This document shows positions 54,528-64,000 of a stretch of DNA of 64,000 bases, in pieces. Each line of letters starts with the position of its first letter. The stretch's first letter is position 1. The DNA is from Mycobacterium numidiamassiliense (GTDB lineage: Bacteria > Actinomycetota > Actinomycetes > Mycobacteriales > Mycobacteriaceae): contig NZ_FUEZ01000003.1 in NCBI RefSeq assembly GCF_900157365.1, positions 124,001 through 188,000 on the forward strand, written 5' to 3'. The position numbers and the translations under genes are program-made. The notes beneath the pieces were generated by a model. It did not search any database and was not told the origin of the DNA. It saw only the letters and a program-made list of their open reading frames with translations.

Positions 54528-54630
54528 AAGTGAAATCCCTTCCACCCGTTAATCTTTCGATCACCAGCCAACTCGATCAGCGATCGGGCCCGACCAACGC
54601 TCCACCGCCCGAACCTGAGCGCCAGCTATG

Positions 54631-54659
54631 ACAGTACGGTACTGGACCGTACTCTACAA
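54631..54659 (-). promoter_or_regulatory. mmpSL promoter with embedded TetR operator (operator 1)
   Basis: On the minus strand TTGTAG (54659-54654) and TACTGT (54636-54631) are exactly 17 bp apart. The spacer and -10 are filled by the perfect dyad AGTACGGT-N5-ACCGTACT (plus strand 54633-54653). It contains GTACTGGACCGTACT, found with one difference at operator 2. A bound repressor would block RNA polymerase directly. The leader to mmpS would be about 97 nt. Confidence 0.8.
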
Positions 54660-54667
54660 GCGATGCG

Positions 54668-55264
54668 TTAGTCACGGTCGCGGGTCAAACCGGGGATCAG
54701 GAACTGGTCGACCAGAAGTTGCACGGTGCGACGGGTGGGCGGCCGTTCGGGAATGATGGACCGGAAAATCAGATACCCGGGCAGCAGGTCCCACAGTTCG
54801 TCGGCGATGGCGTCTTCGGTGATCTCGCCACGGTCGACGGCCTGTTGCATCACGTCCTGCATCACGGCCTTGCGTTGCTTGAGGAATTGCTCCTGCAGCG
54901 CGTCGTTGAGGGCGGGGTGGCGCGACACCTCGACCATCACCGCGCGAATGGTGCTGGCGTGCTGGCGTCCGTGCTCGCCGCAGACCTCGCCGAGATTAAT
55001 CAGATCACCGCGCAGGGTCCCGGTATTCGGTGCGATCGCCACCAGCCGGACGCCTTCGATGAAGGCGGCCAACACCAGCTCGGCCTTCGACGGCCAGCGC
55101 CGGTACACCGTGGCCTTGCTGGCCCGCGCGGCAGCGGCCACCGCGTCGATCGTCAACTGGTCATAGCCGTGTTCTTGCAAGAGCCGCAGGGTCTCCGCCA
55201 GGATCTCGGACTCGCGCGGCGACCACGGTGATGCCTGTGCGCATCGGTCGGCCGTTTGAGACAT
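54668..55264 (-). CDS. TetR-family repressor of the mmpSL cassette
   Basis: A 198-residue TetR regulator with an N-terminal helix-turn-helix (LTIDAVAAAARASKATVYRRWPSKAELVLAAF, residues about 36-67) and a C-terminal ligand domain of the TetR_C_11-like type. It lies directly upstream of mmpS on the same strand; TetR regulators at mmpSL loci of non-tuberculous mycobacteria control efflux-based drug tolerance. ATG at 55264 is used (an in-frame start at 55276 is possible). Both flanking gaps have the same 15-bp operator, so autoregulation is likely. Confidence 0.92.
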   Translation of the reverse strand: MSQTADRCAQASPWSPRESEILAETLRLLQEHGYDQLTIDAVAAAARASKATVYRRWPSKAELVLAAFIEGVRLVAIAPNTGTLRGDLINLGEVCGEHGRQHASTIRAVMVEVSRHPALNDALQEQFLKQRKAVMQDVMQQAVDRGEITEDAIADELWDLLPGYLIFRSIIPERPPTRRTVQLLVDQFLIPGLTRDRD

Positions 55265-55288
55265 AGCGCCCACCATAGATCCACCAGG

Positions 55289-57418
<2,130 letters not shown>

Positions 57419-57443
57419 CTATCGAAGCGGGCCGACACGGGCG

Positions 57444-58469
57444 CTAGATGGCGTCCGGGTCCTCCGCGAAGGCGGCCGCGGCCTTGCGGGCAAGCTCGAT
57501 CGCGGTGCGGGCCCATTGCGGCGTCGCCGTGGCCAAGCCGCACGCCGGGGTGACGCCGATGCGATCGCGCAGCACCGAGCGGCCGAACCCGAGCCGATCG
57601 GTCACCGCGACGACCGCCGCGGCCACCTCTTCGGCCGACGGCCGCTTGGCCGGTGCGGTCGCGGGGACCACACCGAGCACAACGGTGCGACCCGATTCGA
57701 CGAACGCCGCGATGCCGTCCAGGTCCGTCGCCAGCAGCGTTGAGACGTCCACCGAAATCGCTTGAATAGTGCTGCGCTGCAACATATTCCATGGCAGTCC
57801 CGCGGCACAGCTGTGCAGCAGCACGTCGGCGCCCGTCGCCGCGGCGCAGGTGTCGAGCAACGGGCCGGCGACCACCTCGTCGAGCGCGGCGACCGGGCTC
57901 AGTGCCGTTACCCCGGCCAGCTGTCCGGCCAGCGCCGCGGGCAGCGACGGCTCATCGAACTGCACGACCACCGGGGTATCCAGGCGCCGGGCCAGCGACG
58001 CGCGGTGCGTCGCAACACCTTCGCCCAGCGACGCCGCCAGGTCGCGCAGGGCGCCGGGGTCGGTGATCGCCCGGTGACCGTTGGGCAGCTCAACCCCGGC
58101 TGCCAGGGTGATCGGGCCGGGCGCCTGCACCTTGACCACCCGTCCGCCGCCGCGCAGGCCGGCCGTCTCCCACGCCTCTTCGAGCGCGTCCATGTCCTCG
58201 TCGAGAAGGCTGACGGCCCTGCGGGTCACCGCGCCGGGTCGCGCGACGATGCGATACCCGCGGGGCACCGTGTCGATGGCCACGTCGATCAGCAGCGCGC
58301 CGGCCCGCCCGAGCAGGTCCGCCCCCACTCCCCTGGCGGGCAATTCGACGATATGGGCCATCGCGTCGGCCAATTCGCCGACGACAACCTCGGCGGCCTG
58401 CCGAGCCGAGGTCCCGGGCCAGGAGCCGAGTCCGCTGGCCTTCGCAAACGCACCAGCGAAAACACTCAT
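57444..58469 (-). CDS. MetE/UROD-superfamily protein (cobalamin-independent methionine synthase-like)
   Basis: A 341-residue protein (Rv3015c type) resembling the C-terminal catalytic barrel of MetE alone. The zinc ligand pattern HxCn C seems to be kept: LLHSCAAG (His and Cys) and VTPACGLATATP (Cys); the substrate loop QFDEPSLPAAL is MetE-like. It may transfer a methyl group or be a substrate-demethylating relative; no folate domain is present. ATG at 58469 is chosen because GAFAKASGLGSWPGT is the conserved start; an upstream in-frame reading is discarded. Confidence 0.85.
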   Translation of the reverse strand: MSVFAGAFAKASGLGSWPGTSARQAAEVVVGELADAMAHIVELPARGVGADLLGRAGALLIDVAIDTVPRGYRIVARPGAVTRRAVSLLDEDMDALEEAWETAGLRGGGRVVKVQAPGPITLAAGVELPNGHRAITDPGALRDLAASLGEGVATHRASLARRLDTPVVVQFDEPSLPAALAGQLAGVTALSPVAALDEVVAGPLLDTCAAATGADVLLHSCAAGLPWNMLQRSTIQAISVDVSTLLATDLDGIAAFVESGRTVVLGVVPATAPAKRPSAEEVAAAVVAVTDRLGFGRSVLRDRIGVTPACGLATATPQWARTAIELARKAAAAFAEDPDAI

Positions 58470-58536
58470 CCGGCAACCGTATTCGACGTCACACGGCGCA
58501 CGCACTACCAGGGGTGTACGGGCGGCCGCGCGCGGC

Positions 58537-58542
58537 TACGCT
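58537..58542 (+). promoter_or_regulatory. Candidate -10 of the LpqA-like gene
   Basis: TACGCT fits TANNNT in the 99-bp divergent gap. A start at about 58549 would leave a 20-nt leader containing GGAAAGG ahead of the GTG at 58569. No convincing -35 is seen. Confidence 0.35.
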
Positions 58543-58568
58543 AGGAAATTCCGGAAAGGTAAATTTCG

Positions 58569-59213
58569 GTGGGGCAGAGCGCGAAAGTGACGGGGCCGCT
58601 GCTGTTGTGTGGCGCGCTGCTAGTGGTGGCGGCCTGCACCCGGGTGGTGGGCGGCAACGCGATGCCGGCCTTCGCCGGCGGCGCCCGCGATGTCAATGGC
58701 GTGAACGTCGACACCATCCTGCTGGACCAATCCCGGATGCGCGCGATCACCGGCGCCGGCGAGCACCTGACGATCATTCCGTCGATGGACGGCAACAACC
58801 CGGTGGATGTCGACACCCTCGCCGAGACCACGCCGCTGGCCTGCCGGTTCATCTACTCCGAGACCACGACATTCGGTCCCGACATCGCGCGGTTCCACAA
58901 GACCACGTATCAGGACCCGCCCGACGGTGCGTTGATCTCCGAGGGCGCAGCGGCCTACCGGGATGTCGACACGGCGCGGCACGCCTTTTCGGCCTTGGTC
59001 TCCACCGTCGGCAACTGCGCGGGCGGTTCGGCCGGCGAGCTGTTCGTCGGCGACTGGAAGGCCGACTCCTCTTCGCTGCACCTGGGGCCCGGCGGCTGCG
59101 GCCGCGATTACCGGGTGGTGTCGCTGGCCTTGCTCGAGGTCACCTTCTGCGGCTTTCCGCAGTCGGTCTCCGACATCGTAATGACCAATATCGTCGCCAA
59201 CATGCCGAAGTAG
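58569..59213 (+). CDS. LpqA-like lipoprotein with PknH-like extracellular sensor domain
   Basis: A 214-residue lipoprotein in the position of Rv3016 (lpqA). Signal peptide GPLLLCGALLVV with lipobox VAAC (Cys 23), then a PknH_C-like sensor domain whose conserved cysteines are in PLACRFIYS, GNCAGG, GGCGRDYR and TFCGFP (four Cys, two predicted disulfides). The soluble domain probably binds a small ligand outside the cell; the ligand is unknown. GTG at 58569 with AAAGG 9 nt upstream. Downstream, the esxQRS/PPE block of M. tuberculosis is missing. Confidence 0.88.
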   Translation: MGQSAKVTGPLLLCGALLVVAACTRVVGGNAMPAFAGGARDVNGVNVDTILLDQSRMRAITGAGEHLTIIPSMDGNNPVDVDTLAETTPLACRFIYSETTTFGPDIARFHKTTYQDPPDGALISEGAAAYRDVDTARHAFSALVSTVGNCAGGSAGELFVGDWKADSSSLHLGPGGCGRDYRVVSLALLEVTFCGFPQSVSDIVMTNIVANMPK

Positions 59214-59311
59214 ACCCCAGGCCCCACGGCGACCGACGATCGATGCGCAACAGCCGCCTGGCCCGTCTCGGGGCTCCAGGCGGCTGCGCGACTTGGCGGA
59301 AGTTGCGGTTG

Positions 59312-59614
59312 TCACCAGTGCGACGTGGTCAGCATCTCGAAGTTGGCGTGACCGCAGTGGATCCACATCGCGACGTGCAGGGCCGTGACGGCCGCGGAGA
59401 CCGCGATGGCGGCGATCGCCAGCCCGAATCCGTTCTGGTCGCGGCGGCGGACCTGGAACAACGCGATGAGGGCGAGGGCGGCGCTCAGCAGCGGGCTGGC
59501 GTACATGCCCATGAGGCTGAGGACAAACGCTGCGATGGCGATGCCGTTGGTGTTGGTGTTGGTGTCGCTGGGAGTCACTGCGCGGACTGCGGCGTTGTGC
59601 GTGGTCATCTTCAT
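59312..59614 (-). CDS. Small DUF4190-like membrane protein
   Basis: A 100-residue protein with a short polar N-terminus (MKMTTHNAAVRAVTPSDTN and repeated TN), then two or three membrane segments (IAIAAFVLSLMGMYASPLLSAALALIALF and LAIAAIAVSAAVTALHVAMWI). This is the DUF4190 pattern. The ATG at 59614 has GGAAAGGA 5 nt upstream, which supports real translation. No role is known. The flanking gaps (59214-59311 and 59615-59740) hold no recognisable gene. Confidence 0.8.
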   Translation of the reverse strand: MKMTTHNAAVRAVTPSDTNTNTNGIAIAAFVLSLMGMYASPLLSAALALIALFQVRRRDQNGFGLAIAAIAVSAAVTALHVAMWIHCGHANFEMLTTSHW

Positions 59615-59740
59615 TCGTTCCTTTCCGCTGAGGTTCTTGTCCCTCTACTTTTTGCGTCAAGGAAATACTCGGAGACGGTGCTTGTCGGATCCTCAAAGCA
59701 TTCTTGAAGAGGCCCCGTTATGGCCACTGAGCTGCGGAAA

Positions 59741-60820
59741 TCAGCGTGAGGTGGCGGCGATGGTGGCGCTGCCGAGCACCTCGTCGCCGTCAGCGGCGTC
59801 GGGGCGGTACAGCACCAGCGTCTGGCCGCGGGCCACGCCCCGTATCGGGGCGCGCAACCGCACCACCAGCTCGTTGCCGATCAGTTCGGCCACCGCGTCG
59901 GCCGTCTCCCCGTGGGCGCGCACCTGAACAGCGCATTCGATCGGGCCCGCCGGCGTGGATCCGGCGGTGAACACCGGCGCCCGTCCTACCAGCGTATGCA
60001 CGTCGAGGTCGGCGGCATCGCCCACCTGAACGGTCCCGGTACCGGCGTCGATCGCGGTCACGTAGCGGGGGCGTCCGTCCGGCCCTGGCCCGGCGATGCC
60101 GAGACCTTTGCGCTGTCCGATGGTGAATCCGTGCACCCCGTCGTGGGTGGCCAGCACCGCGCCGTCGGCGTTGACCACGGTGCCGCTGCGCACCCCGATG
60201 CGCTCGCCCAGGAAGGCTCGGGTGTTCCCGGACGGGATGAAGCAGATGTCGTGGCTGTCGGGTTTCTCGGCGACGGCCAGGCCCCGCTCCGCCGCCTCGG
60301 CGCGGATCTGCGACTTGCGCGTGTCACCGATGGGGAATGTGGCGTGGCGCAGCTGGTCGGAAGTCAGCACGGCCAGCACATAGGACTGGTCCTTGTCCGG
60401 ATCGACAGCGCGGCGCAGCCGTCCACCGGACAGCCGGGCGTAGTGCCCGGTGGCGACGGTGTCGAAGCCCAATGCCAGAGCTCGCGCCGACAGCGCCGAG
60501 AACTTGATGCGCTGATTGCAGCGCACGCAGGGGTTGGGGGTTTCGCCCCGCTCATAGGACGAGACGAAGTCGTCGATGACGTCCTCGGCGAACCGCTCCG
60601 CGAAATCCCATACGTAGAACGGGATTCCGAGCACATCCGCGACGCGCCGGGCATCGGAGGCATCCTCCTTGGAGCAGCAGCCGCGCGAGCCGGTGCGCAG
60701 CGTGCCGGGGGCGGTCGACAGCGCCAGGTGGACGCCGACGACATCGTGCCCGGCGTCGACCATCCGGGCGGCGGCGACCGAAGAATCGACGCCACCGCTC
60801 ATCGCAGCCAGAACTCTCAC
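59741..60820 (-). CDS. mnmA: tRNA-specific 2-thiouridylase
   Basis: A 359-residue MnmA (TrmU). It thiolates U34 of tRNA-Gln, -Glu and -Lys. PP-loop [13 protein letters not shown] (residues 8-20), catalytic Cys in [13 protein letters not shown] (near 98-101) and second Cys in HDICFIPSG (near 197). The GTG at 60820 overlaps the iscS stop (GTGA), so sulfur donor and acceptor are coupled. Orthologue of Rv3024c. Confidence 0.97.
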   Translation of the reverse strand: MRVLAAMSGGVDSSVAAARMVDAGHDVVGVHLALSTAPGTLRTGSRGCCSKEDASDARRVADVLGIPFYVWDFAERFAEDVIDDFVSSYERGETPNPCVRCNQRIKFSALSARALALGFDTVATGHYARLSGGRLRRAVDPDKDQSYVLAVLTSDQLRHATFPIGDTRKSQIRAEAAERGLAVAEKPDSHDICFIPSGNTRAFLGERIGVRSGTVVNADGAVLATHDGVHGFTIGQRKGLGIAGPGPDGRPRYVTAIDAGTGTVQVGDAADLDVHTLVGRAPVFTAGSTPAGPIECAVQVRAHGETADAVAELIGNELVVRLRAPIRGVARGQTLVLYRPDAADGDEVLGSATIAATSR

Positions 60821-61998
60821 CCGGAAGCCCCCGCGGAAGCCAGGGCGGCCCGGCGGGCGCGATCGACCGCGGCCGGAAGAACCCGCAGCACGGCATCGAC
60901 GTCGGCGTCAACGCTGGTGTGCCCCAACGACAACCGCAACGATCCGCGGGCCGTCGCGGCGTCGGCGCCCATCGCCAGCAGCACGTGCGAGGCCTGCGGC
61001 ACCCCGGCTGTGCATGCCGATCCGGTTGAACACTCAATTCCGTTGGCGTCCAACAACATCAACAGCGCATCGCCCTCGCAGCCGCGAAAACTGAAGTGTG
61101 CGTTGCCCGGAAGCCGCAGCGGATCGTGGGCACCATTGAATGCCACATCGTCGACCTCGGCCAGCACCCCGGAGACCAGGCGATCGCGCAGCGCGCGCAG
61201 CCGAATGGTGTTGGCCTCCAGGTTGTCCACCGCAAGGCGGGCCGCCGTCGCCATTCCGACCGCGCCCGCGACATCGGCAGTGCCGGAACGGATGTCGCGT
61301 TCCTGCCCGCCGCCGTGCAACAGCGGCACACAGCTGACGTCGCGGCGCAGCAGCAAGGCACCCACCGCTTGCGGGCCGCCGAACTTGTGCGCGGTCACGC
61401 TCATCGCCGACAGCCCGCTGGCGGTGAAGTCGACGGGCAGCTGACCCACCGCCTGCACGGCATCGCTGTGCATGGGAACACCGAATTCGGCTGCGACAGC
61501 GGCGAGTTCGCCGGTCGGCATGACGGTGCCCACCTCGTTGTTGGCCCACATCACCGAAACCAGCGCGACGTCGTCGTGGCGGGTCAGCACCTCGCGCAGC
61601 GCCGCGGCCGACACCGACCCGTCGGAGGCGGTGGGCAGCCAAGTCACTTGGGCGCCTTCATGTTCGACCAGCCACTGCACCGAGTCCAGCACCGCGTGGT
61701 GTTCCACCTCGCTGGTGACGATGCGGCGGTGACGCGGCTCGGCGTCGCGGCGGGCCCCGGAGATGCCCTTTACGGCCAGGGTGTCGCTTTCGGTGCCGCC
61801 CGCGGGGAAGATCACCTCGGACGGGCGTGCGCTCAGCTTCTCTGCGATCAGCTCGCGGGATTCCTCGATCTGCCGACGCGCCGCGCGCCCGCTGGTGTGC
61901 AGCGACGAGGCGTTGCCGACGGTGCCCAGGGCGGCCGTCATCGATTCGATGGCGGCCGGGTGCATCGGCGTGGTGGCAGCGTGATCCAGGTAGACCAT
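60817..61998 (-). CDS. iscS: Cysteine desulfurase
   Basis: A 393-residue PLP enzyme that takes sulfur from cysteine. [16 protein letters not shown] (start), the PLP Lys in [15 protein letters not shown] (near residue 206), and the catalytic loop Cys in [14 protein letters not shown] (near 324). It supplies sulfur for MnmA and Fe-S clusters. ATG at 61998. The upstream in-frame extension overlaps the acyltransferase and is rejected. Orthologue of Rv3025c. Confidence 0.97.
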   Translation of the reverse strand: MVYLDHAATTPMHPAAIESMTAALGTVGNASSLHTSGRAARRQIEESRELIAEKLSARPSEVIFPAGGTESDTLAVKGISGARRDAEPRHRRIVTSEVEHHAVLDSVQWLVEHEGAQVTWLPTASDGSVSAAALREVLTRHDDVALVSVMWANNEVGTVMPTGELAAVAAEFGVPMHSDAVQAVGQLPVDFTASGLSAMSVTAHKFGGPQAVGALLLRRDVSCVPLLHGGGQERDIRSGTADVAGAVGMATAARLAVDNLEANTIRLRALRDRLVSGVLAEVDDVAFNGAHDPLRLPGNAHFSFRGCEGDALLMLLDANGIECSTGSACTAGVPQASHVLLAMGADAATARGSLRLSLGHTSVDADVDAVLRVLPAAVDRARRAALASAGASG

Positions 61999-62039
61999 GA
62001 CGCCGTTCAGGATACCGGCAGGTTGAGGCCCCCCGAGAC

Positions 62040-62954
62040 CTAGGACGCCACCAGCACGCCTCGCCGGCTCCGGCGCCGCTTCCGGTGCTGCAGGGTGCCC
62101 ACGCCGACCGCCGACTGGCAGCGGCGGGCCAGGTCGCGCCGGTTCGCCGTCGGGAGCTGCAGGGATTCGACGTGGACCCGGGCCAGCGTCCGCCGCTGGG
62201 TGAGCAGCCGGCCCACCGACCGCGGCAGTGGGTCGTCGCCGACGAAGGCCGGTGTCGTCGAGAGGCTGCCGTCGACGTGGTGGTAGGTCAGCCGGACCGG
62301 CTGCACCGGGCGGTTGGCGTCGATCGCGGCCTGGAACATCGCCGGATAGAAATTGCCGGACCCGCGATGCGTGCGGGCGGCCGCGCCGGTCACCGCCCCG
62401 GGACCGTGGCGGCCGCACCAGGTGGTGCCCTCCGGGAAGGCGACGACGGTCTGGCCTTCGCGCAGCCGGCGTGCGACGGTGTCCACCACCACGGGCAGCT
62501 GTCGCAAGCTGGATCGTTCGATGGGGATGACCTTCAAGATGCGGGCCACGATTCCGGTGGCGAAGCCGCTGAACATGTCGGCGCGCGCCACGAATGACCC
62601 GGGCAGCACCGAGCCGATGGTGAAGACGTCCAGCCAGGAGATGTGCGGGCTGACCACCAGGACGCCGCGCAGGTTGCGGATCGGGCTACCCGACACCGTG
62701 ATGCGGACTCCGAAGCAGCGCAGCACCAACCGGCAGTACAGGCGCTGCACCTGCGTCTGCCCCGGCAGCGGCACCGCCAGCAGCGGCAGCCCCGGTAGCA
62801 GGAGCAGTGCCAAGGAGACACGCAGCGCGATCCGCAACGCCACCCGCAGCCGGGAGCGGGCGACGTCGCCGATACCGACACAGCCGCTGTCGCACGTCGT
62901 GCGCGGCTGCCAAGCGTGGGCGGTGGCTGCGGGGGCGCACGACGTGGTGTTCAC
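62040..62954 (-). CDS. 1-acylglycerol-3-phosphate acyltransferase-like protein (PlsC/OlsA family)
   Basis: A 304-residue membrane-associated acyltransferase (Rv3026c type). Membrane segment [20 protein letters not shown], then the catalytic HX4D motif in [11 protein letters not shown] and the FPEGTTW motif. It should acylate a lyso-lipid. GTG at 62954 overlaps the stop of the N-acyltransferase-like gene upstream (GTGA). That pairing resembles olsB-olsA of ornithine-lipid synthesis. The C-terminus is Arg-rich. Confidence 0.9.
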   Translation of the reverse strand: MNTTSCAPAATAHAWQPRTTCDSGCVGIGDVARSRLRVALRIALRVSLALLLLPGLPLLAVPLPGQTQVQRLYCRLVLRCFGVRITVSGSPIRNLRGVLVVSPHISWLDVFTIGSVLPGSFVARADMFSGFATGIVARILKVIPIERSSLRQLPVVVDTVARRLREGQTVVAFPEGTTWCGRHGPGAVTGAAARTHRGSGNFYPAMFQAAIDANRPVQPVRLTYHHVDGSLSTTPAFVGDDPLPRSVGRLLTQRRTLARVHVESLQLPTANRRDLARRCQSAVGVGTLQHRKRRRSRRGVLVAS

Positions 62955-63799
62955 TGGGCGCCGCCTGCCATCTCCGTCGCCGCCGACACCGACCGAAGTC
63001 GTCTCAGATATCGGGTATCCGCGTGCTGTTTGTCCAGCAGGACGCAGAAGTCGCCGACACCGAAGTCCGGATCGTGCGCGGGCTCACCGCAGACCTTCGC
63101 GCCCAGCCGCAGGTAGCCGCGCATGAGCGCGGGCACCGCGGGCCGCGATGGGGGCTCGATGTCGTCGATGCCCTTGCCGTCGACCATCACCGGCCGGTAC
63201 GGGTTCACCCGGTACTCGGGCGCGACCGCGTGCCGGGCCAGGATGAAGTCCCGCACGCCGCGCAGCTGGCTGCCGGGGGCGTCACCGTCGGCCTCGTCGC
63301 CGATCGGCACCGAGACGCAGCCGGTCACGTAGTCGTAGCCGTAGCGGTCCAGGTAGGCGAGGATCCCCGCCCACATCAGCAGCACCACGCCGCCGTTGCG
63401 GTGACCGTCGCGCACCACGGCGCGACCCATCTCGACCAGCGACGGCCGCAGCGGGTCGAACGCGCGAATGTCGAATTCCGTTGCGGTGTAAAGCCCTCCG
63501 GCCGCGATCGCACCCGCGGGCGCCAGCATCCGGTAGCACCCCACCAATTCGTCGGTGTCGTCGTCGCGGACCAGCAGGTGATCGCAGTATTCATCGAACC
63601 GGTCGACATCGCGGTCGCCCGCCGCCGCCGGCAGTGCGAAACCGGGCGTACTGGTGAACACGTCGTATCGCAGTCGCTGCGCCGCTTCGATGAGGCCGGG
63701 GTCGGTGGACAACAACAGGGAGTAGCTCGGAGAAGCAGAAGAGCTGGTAGCCGCCCCCGCTGCCCTGTCGCTCGGTATCAAGACAGAAGCAATGCCCAT
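62951..63799 (-). CDS. OlsB-like GNAT acyltransferase
   Basis: A 282-residue protein of the Acetyltransf_5 (OlsB/hemolysin-like) group (Rv3027c type). Typical segments are AAQRLRYDVFTS, GDRDVDRFDEYCDHLLVRD, GCYRMLAP, YTATEFDIRAFDP and EMGRAVVRDGHRNGGVVLLMW. OlsB proteins N-acylate ornithine from acyl-ACP; the acceptor here is not proven. ATG at 63799 is preferred; a TTG at 63829 gives 10 more residues. Coupled to the PlsC-like gene. Confidence 0.88.
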   Translation of the reverse strand: MGIASVLIPSDRAAGAATSSSASPSYSLLLSTDPGLIEAAQRLRYDVFTSTPGFALPAAAGDRDVDRFDEYCDHLLVRDDDTDELVGCYRMLAPAGAIAAGGLYTATEFDIRAFDPLRPSLVEMGRAVVRDGHRNGGVVLLMWAGILAYLDRYGYDYVTGCVSVPIGDEADGDAPGSQLRGVRDFILARHAVAPEYRVNPYRPVMVDGKGIDDIEPPSRPAVPALMRGYLRLGAKVCGEPAHDPDFGVGDFCVLLDKQHADTRYLRRLRSVSAATEMAGGAQ

Positions 63800-63835
63800 G
63801 TCAACAACGTCGCGTAAGCGATGAGCCAAACGGCA

Positions 63836-64000
63836 TCAAAGCTGTAACGTGTCGGTGCACGCGAGATGACTAAATGTCTCGAAAAGCTCCTCTACCGGCG
63901 CAAGTGCGACCTGTATCACAGCCAAGGGCGTTCCACCAGCGAGCGAGGGCAAGCGGTCGGATTGGGCGAAGACGGCACGGGGTAGGCCGTTGGCGTGCTG
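63836..64000 (-). CDS. Possible 3' end of an unidentified upstream gene (partial)
   Basis: The minus strand keeps one frame open from the window edge to a TGA at 63838-63836 (54 codons, ending ...FSHLACTDTLQL). It runs in the same direction as the acyltransferase pair and stops just upstream of it. In M. tuberculosis fixB would be next, but this sequence does not look like the FixB C-terminus. The third-position GC is lower than in the surrounding genes, so it could be non-coding promoter DNA instead. Confidence 0.3.
   Translation of the reverse strand, partial: QHANGLPRAVFAQSDRLPSLAGGTPLAVIQVALAPVEELFETFSHLACTDTLQL

Overview
The window is a contiguous piece of a high-GC mycobacterial chromosome. 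Gene content and order follow the M. tuberculosis H37Rv segment from Rv2965c (coaD) to Rv3027c, so the organism is a Mycobacterium. It is not the M. tuberculosis complex. The FakA-like gene is intact, IS1538, lppY and the esxQRS/PPE block are missing, and several accessory genes sit at the junctions. A slow-growing non-tuberculous species, for example close to the M. avium complex, fits best, but that is inference from gene content.

Layout. 1-4.2 kb: coaD, rsmD and pyruvate carboxylase. 4.2-5.6 kb: a VKOR/DsbA-like disulfide pair. 5.7-9.2 kb: lipN, two tandem aldo-keto reductases and an exported HNH protein. 9.2-13.2 kb: recG and a FakA-like protein. 13.2-15.4 kb: an inserted accessory block (small lipoprotein, an unusual type I IPP isomerase, a UbiA-like prenyltransferase) between the FakA-like gene and rpmB. 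15.4-25.9 kb: rpmB, a quinone reductase-like gene, ung, thiL, a DUF3515 gene, ddlA, gpsA, fbiD, ppk, mutT1 and hupB. 26-28.9 kb: leuCD with a divergent IclR regulator. 29-32.2 kb: F420-type reductase, tRNA-Glu, tRNA-Gln, gltX and an FAH-family gene. 32.2-43.2 kb: branched-chain and serine biosynthesis (leuB, serA, ilvC, ilvN, ilvB) interrupted by plus-strand genes (desaturase-like, wrbA, a DUF559 endonuclease-like gene). 43.2-51.1 kb: cfp6, DoxX, lppZ, gatCAB, pfkA and an ACT-domain protein. 51.2-55.3 kb: an mmpL-mmpS-tetR efflux cassette. 55.3-64 kb: ligA, a MetE-like protein, lpqA-like lipoprotein, a small membrane protein, mnmA, iscS and a PlsC/GNAT pair.

How the genes work together. ilvB-ilvN-ilvC, leuCD, leuB and serA supply branched-chain amino acids and serine. 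The ilvB leader carries a clear transcription attenuator with a Leu-Leu-Val-Val-Ile control run. gltX, tRNA-Gln and gatCAB together form the indirect Gln-tRNA route. VKOR and the DsbA-like protein form an extracytoplasmic disulfide-forming pair. iscS and mnmA are translationally coupled for tRNA thiolation. The mmpSL cassette has two near-identical 15-bp operator sites, each placed between a -35 and a -10, which makes a concrete model of TetR repression.

The most unusual structures are: a DUF559 (Vsr-like nuclease) gene bracketed by two 58-bp palindromic repeats; two 77-bp MIRU-like repeats that supply ribosome binding sites; a 55-bp tandem repeat whose unit is itself a hairpin; start codons of two divergent genes sharing one CATG; and three convergent gene pairs sharing a CTAG double stop.
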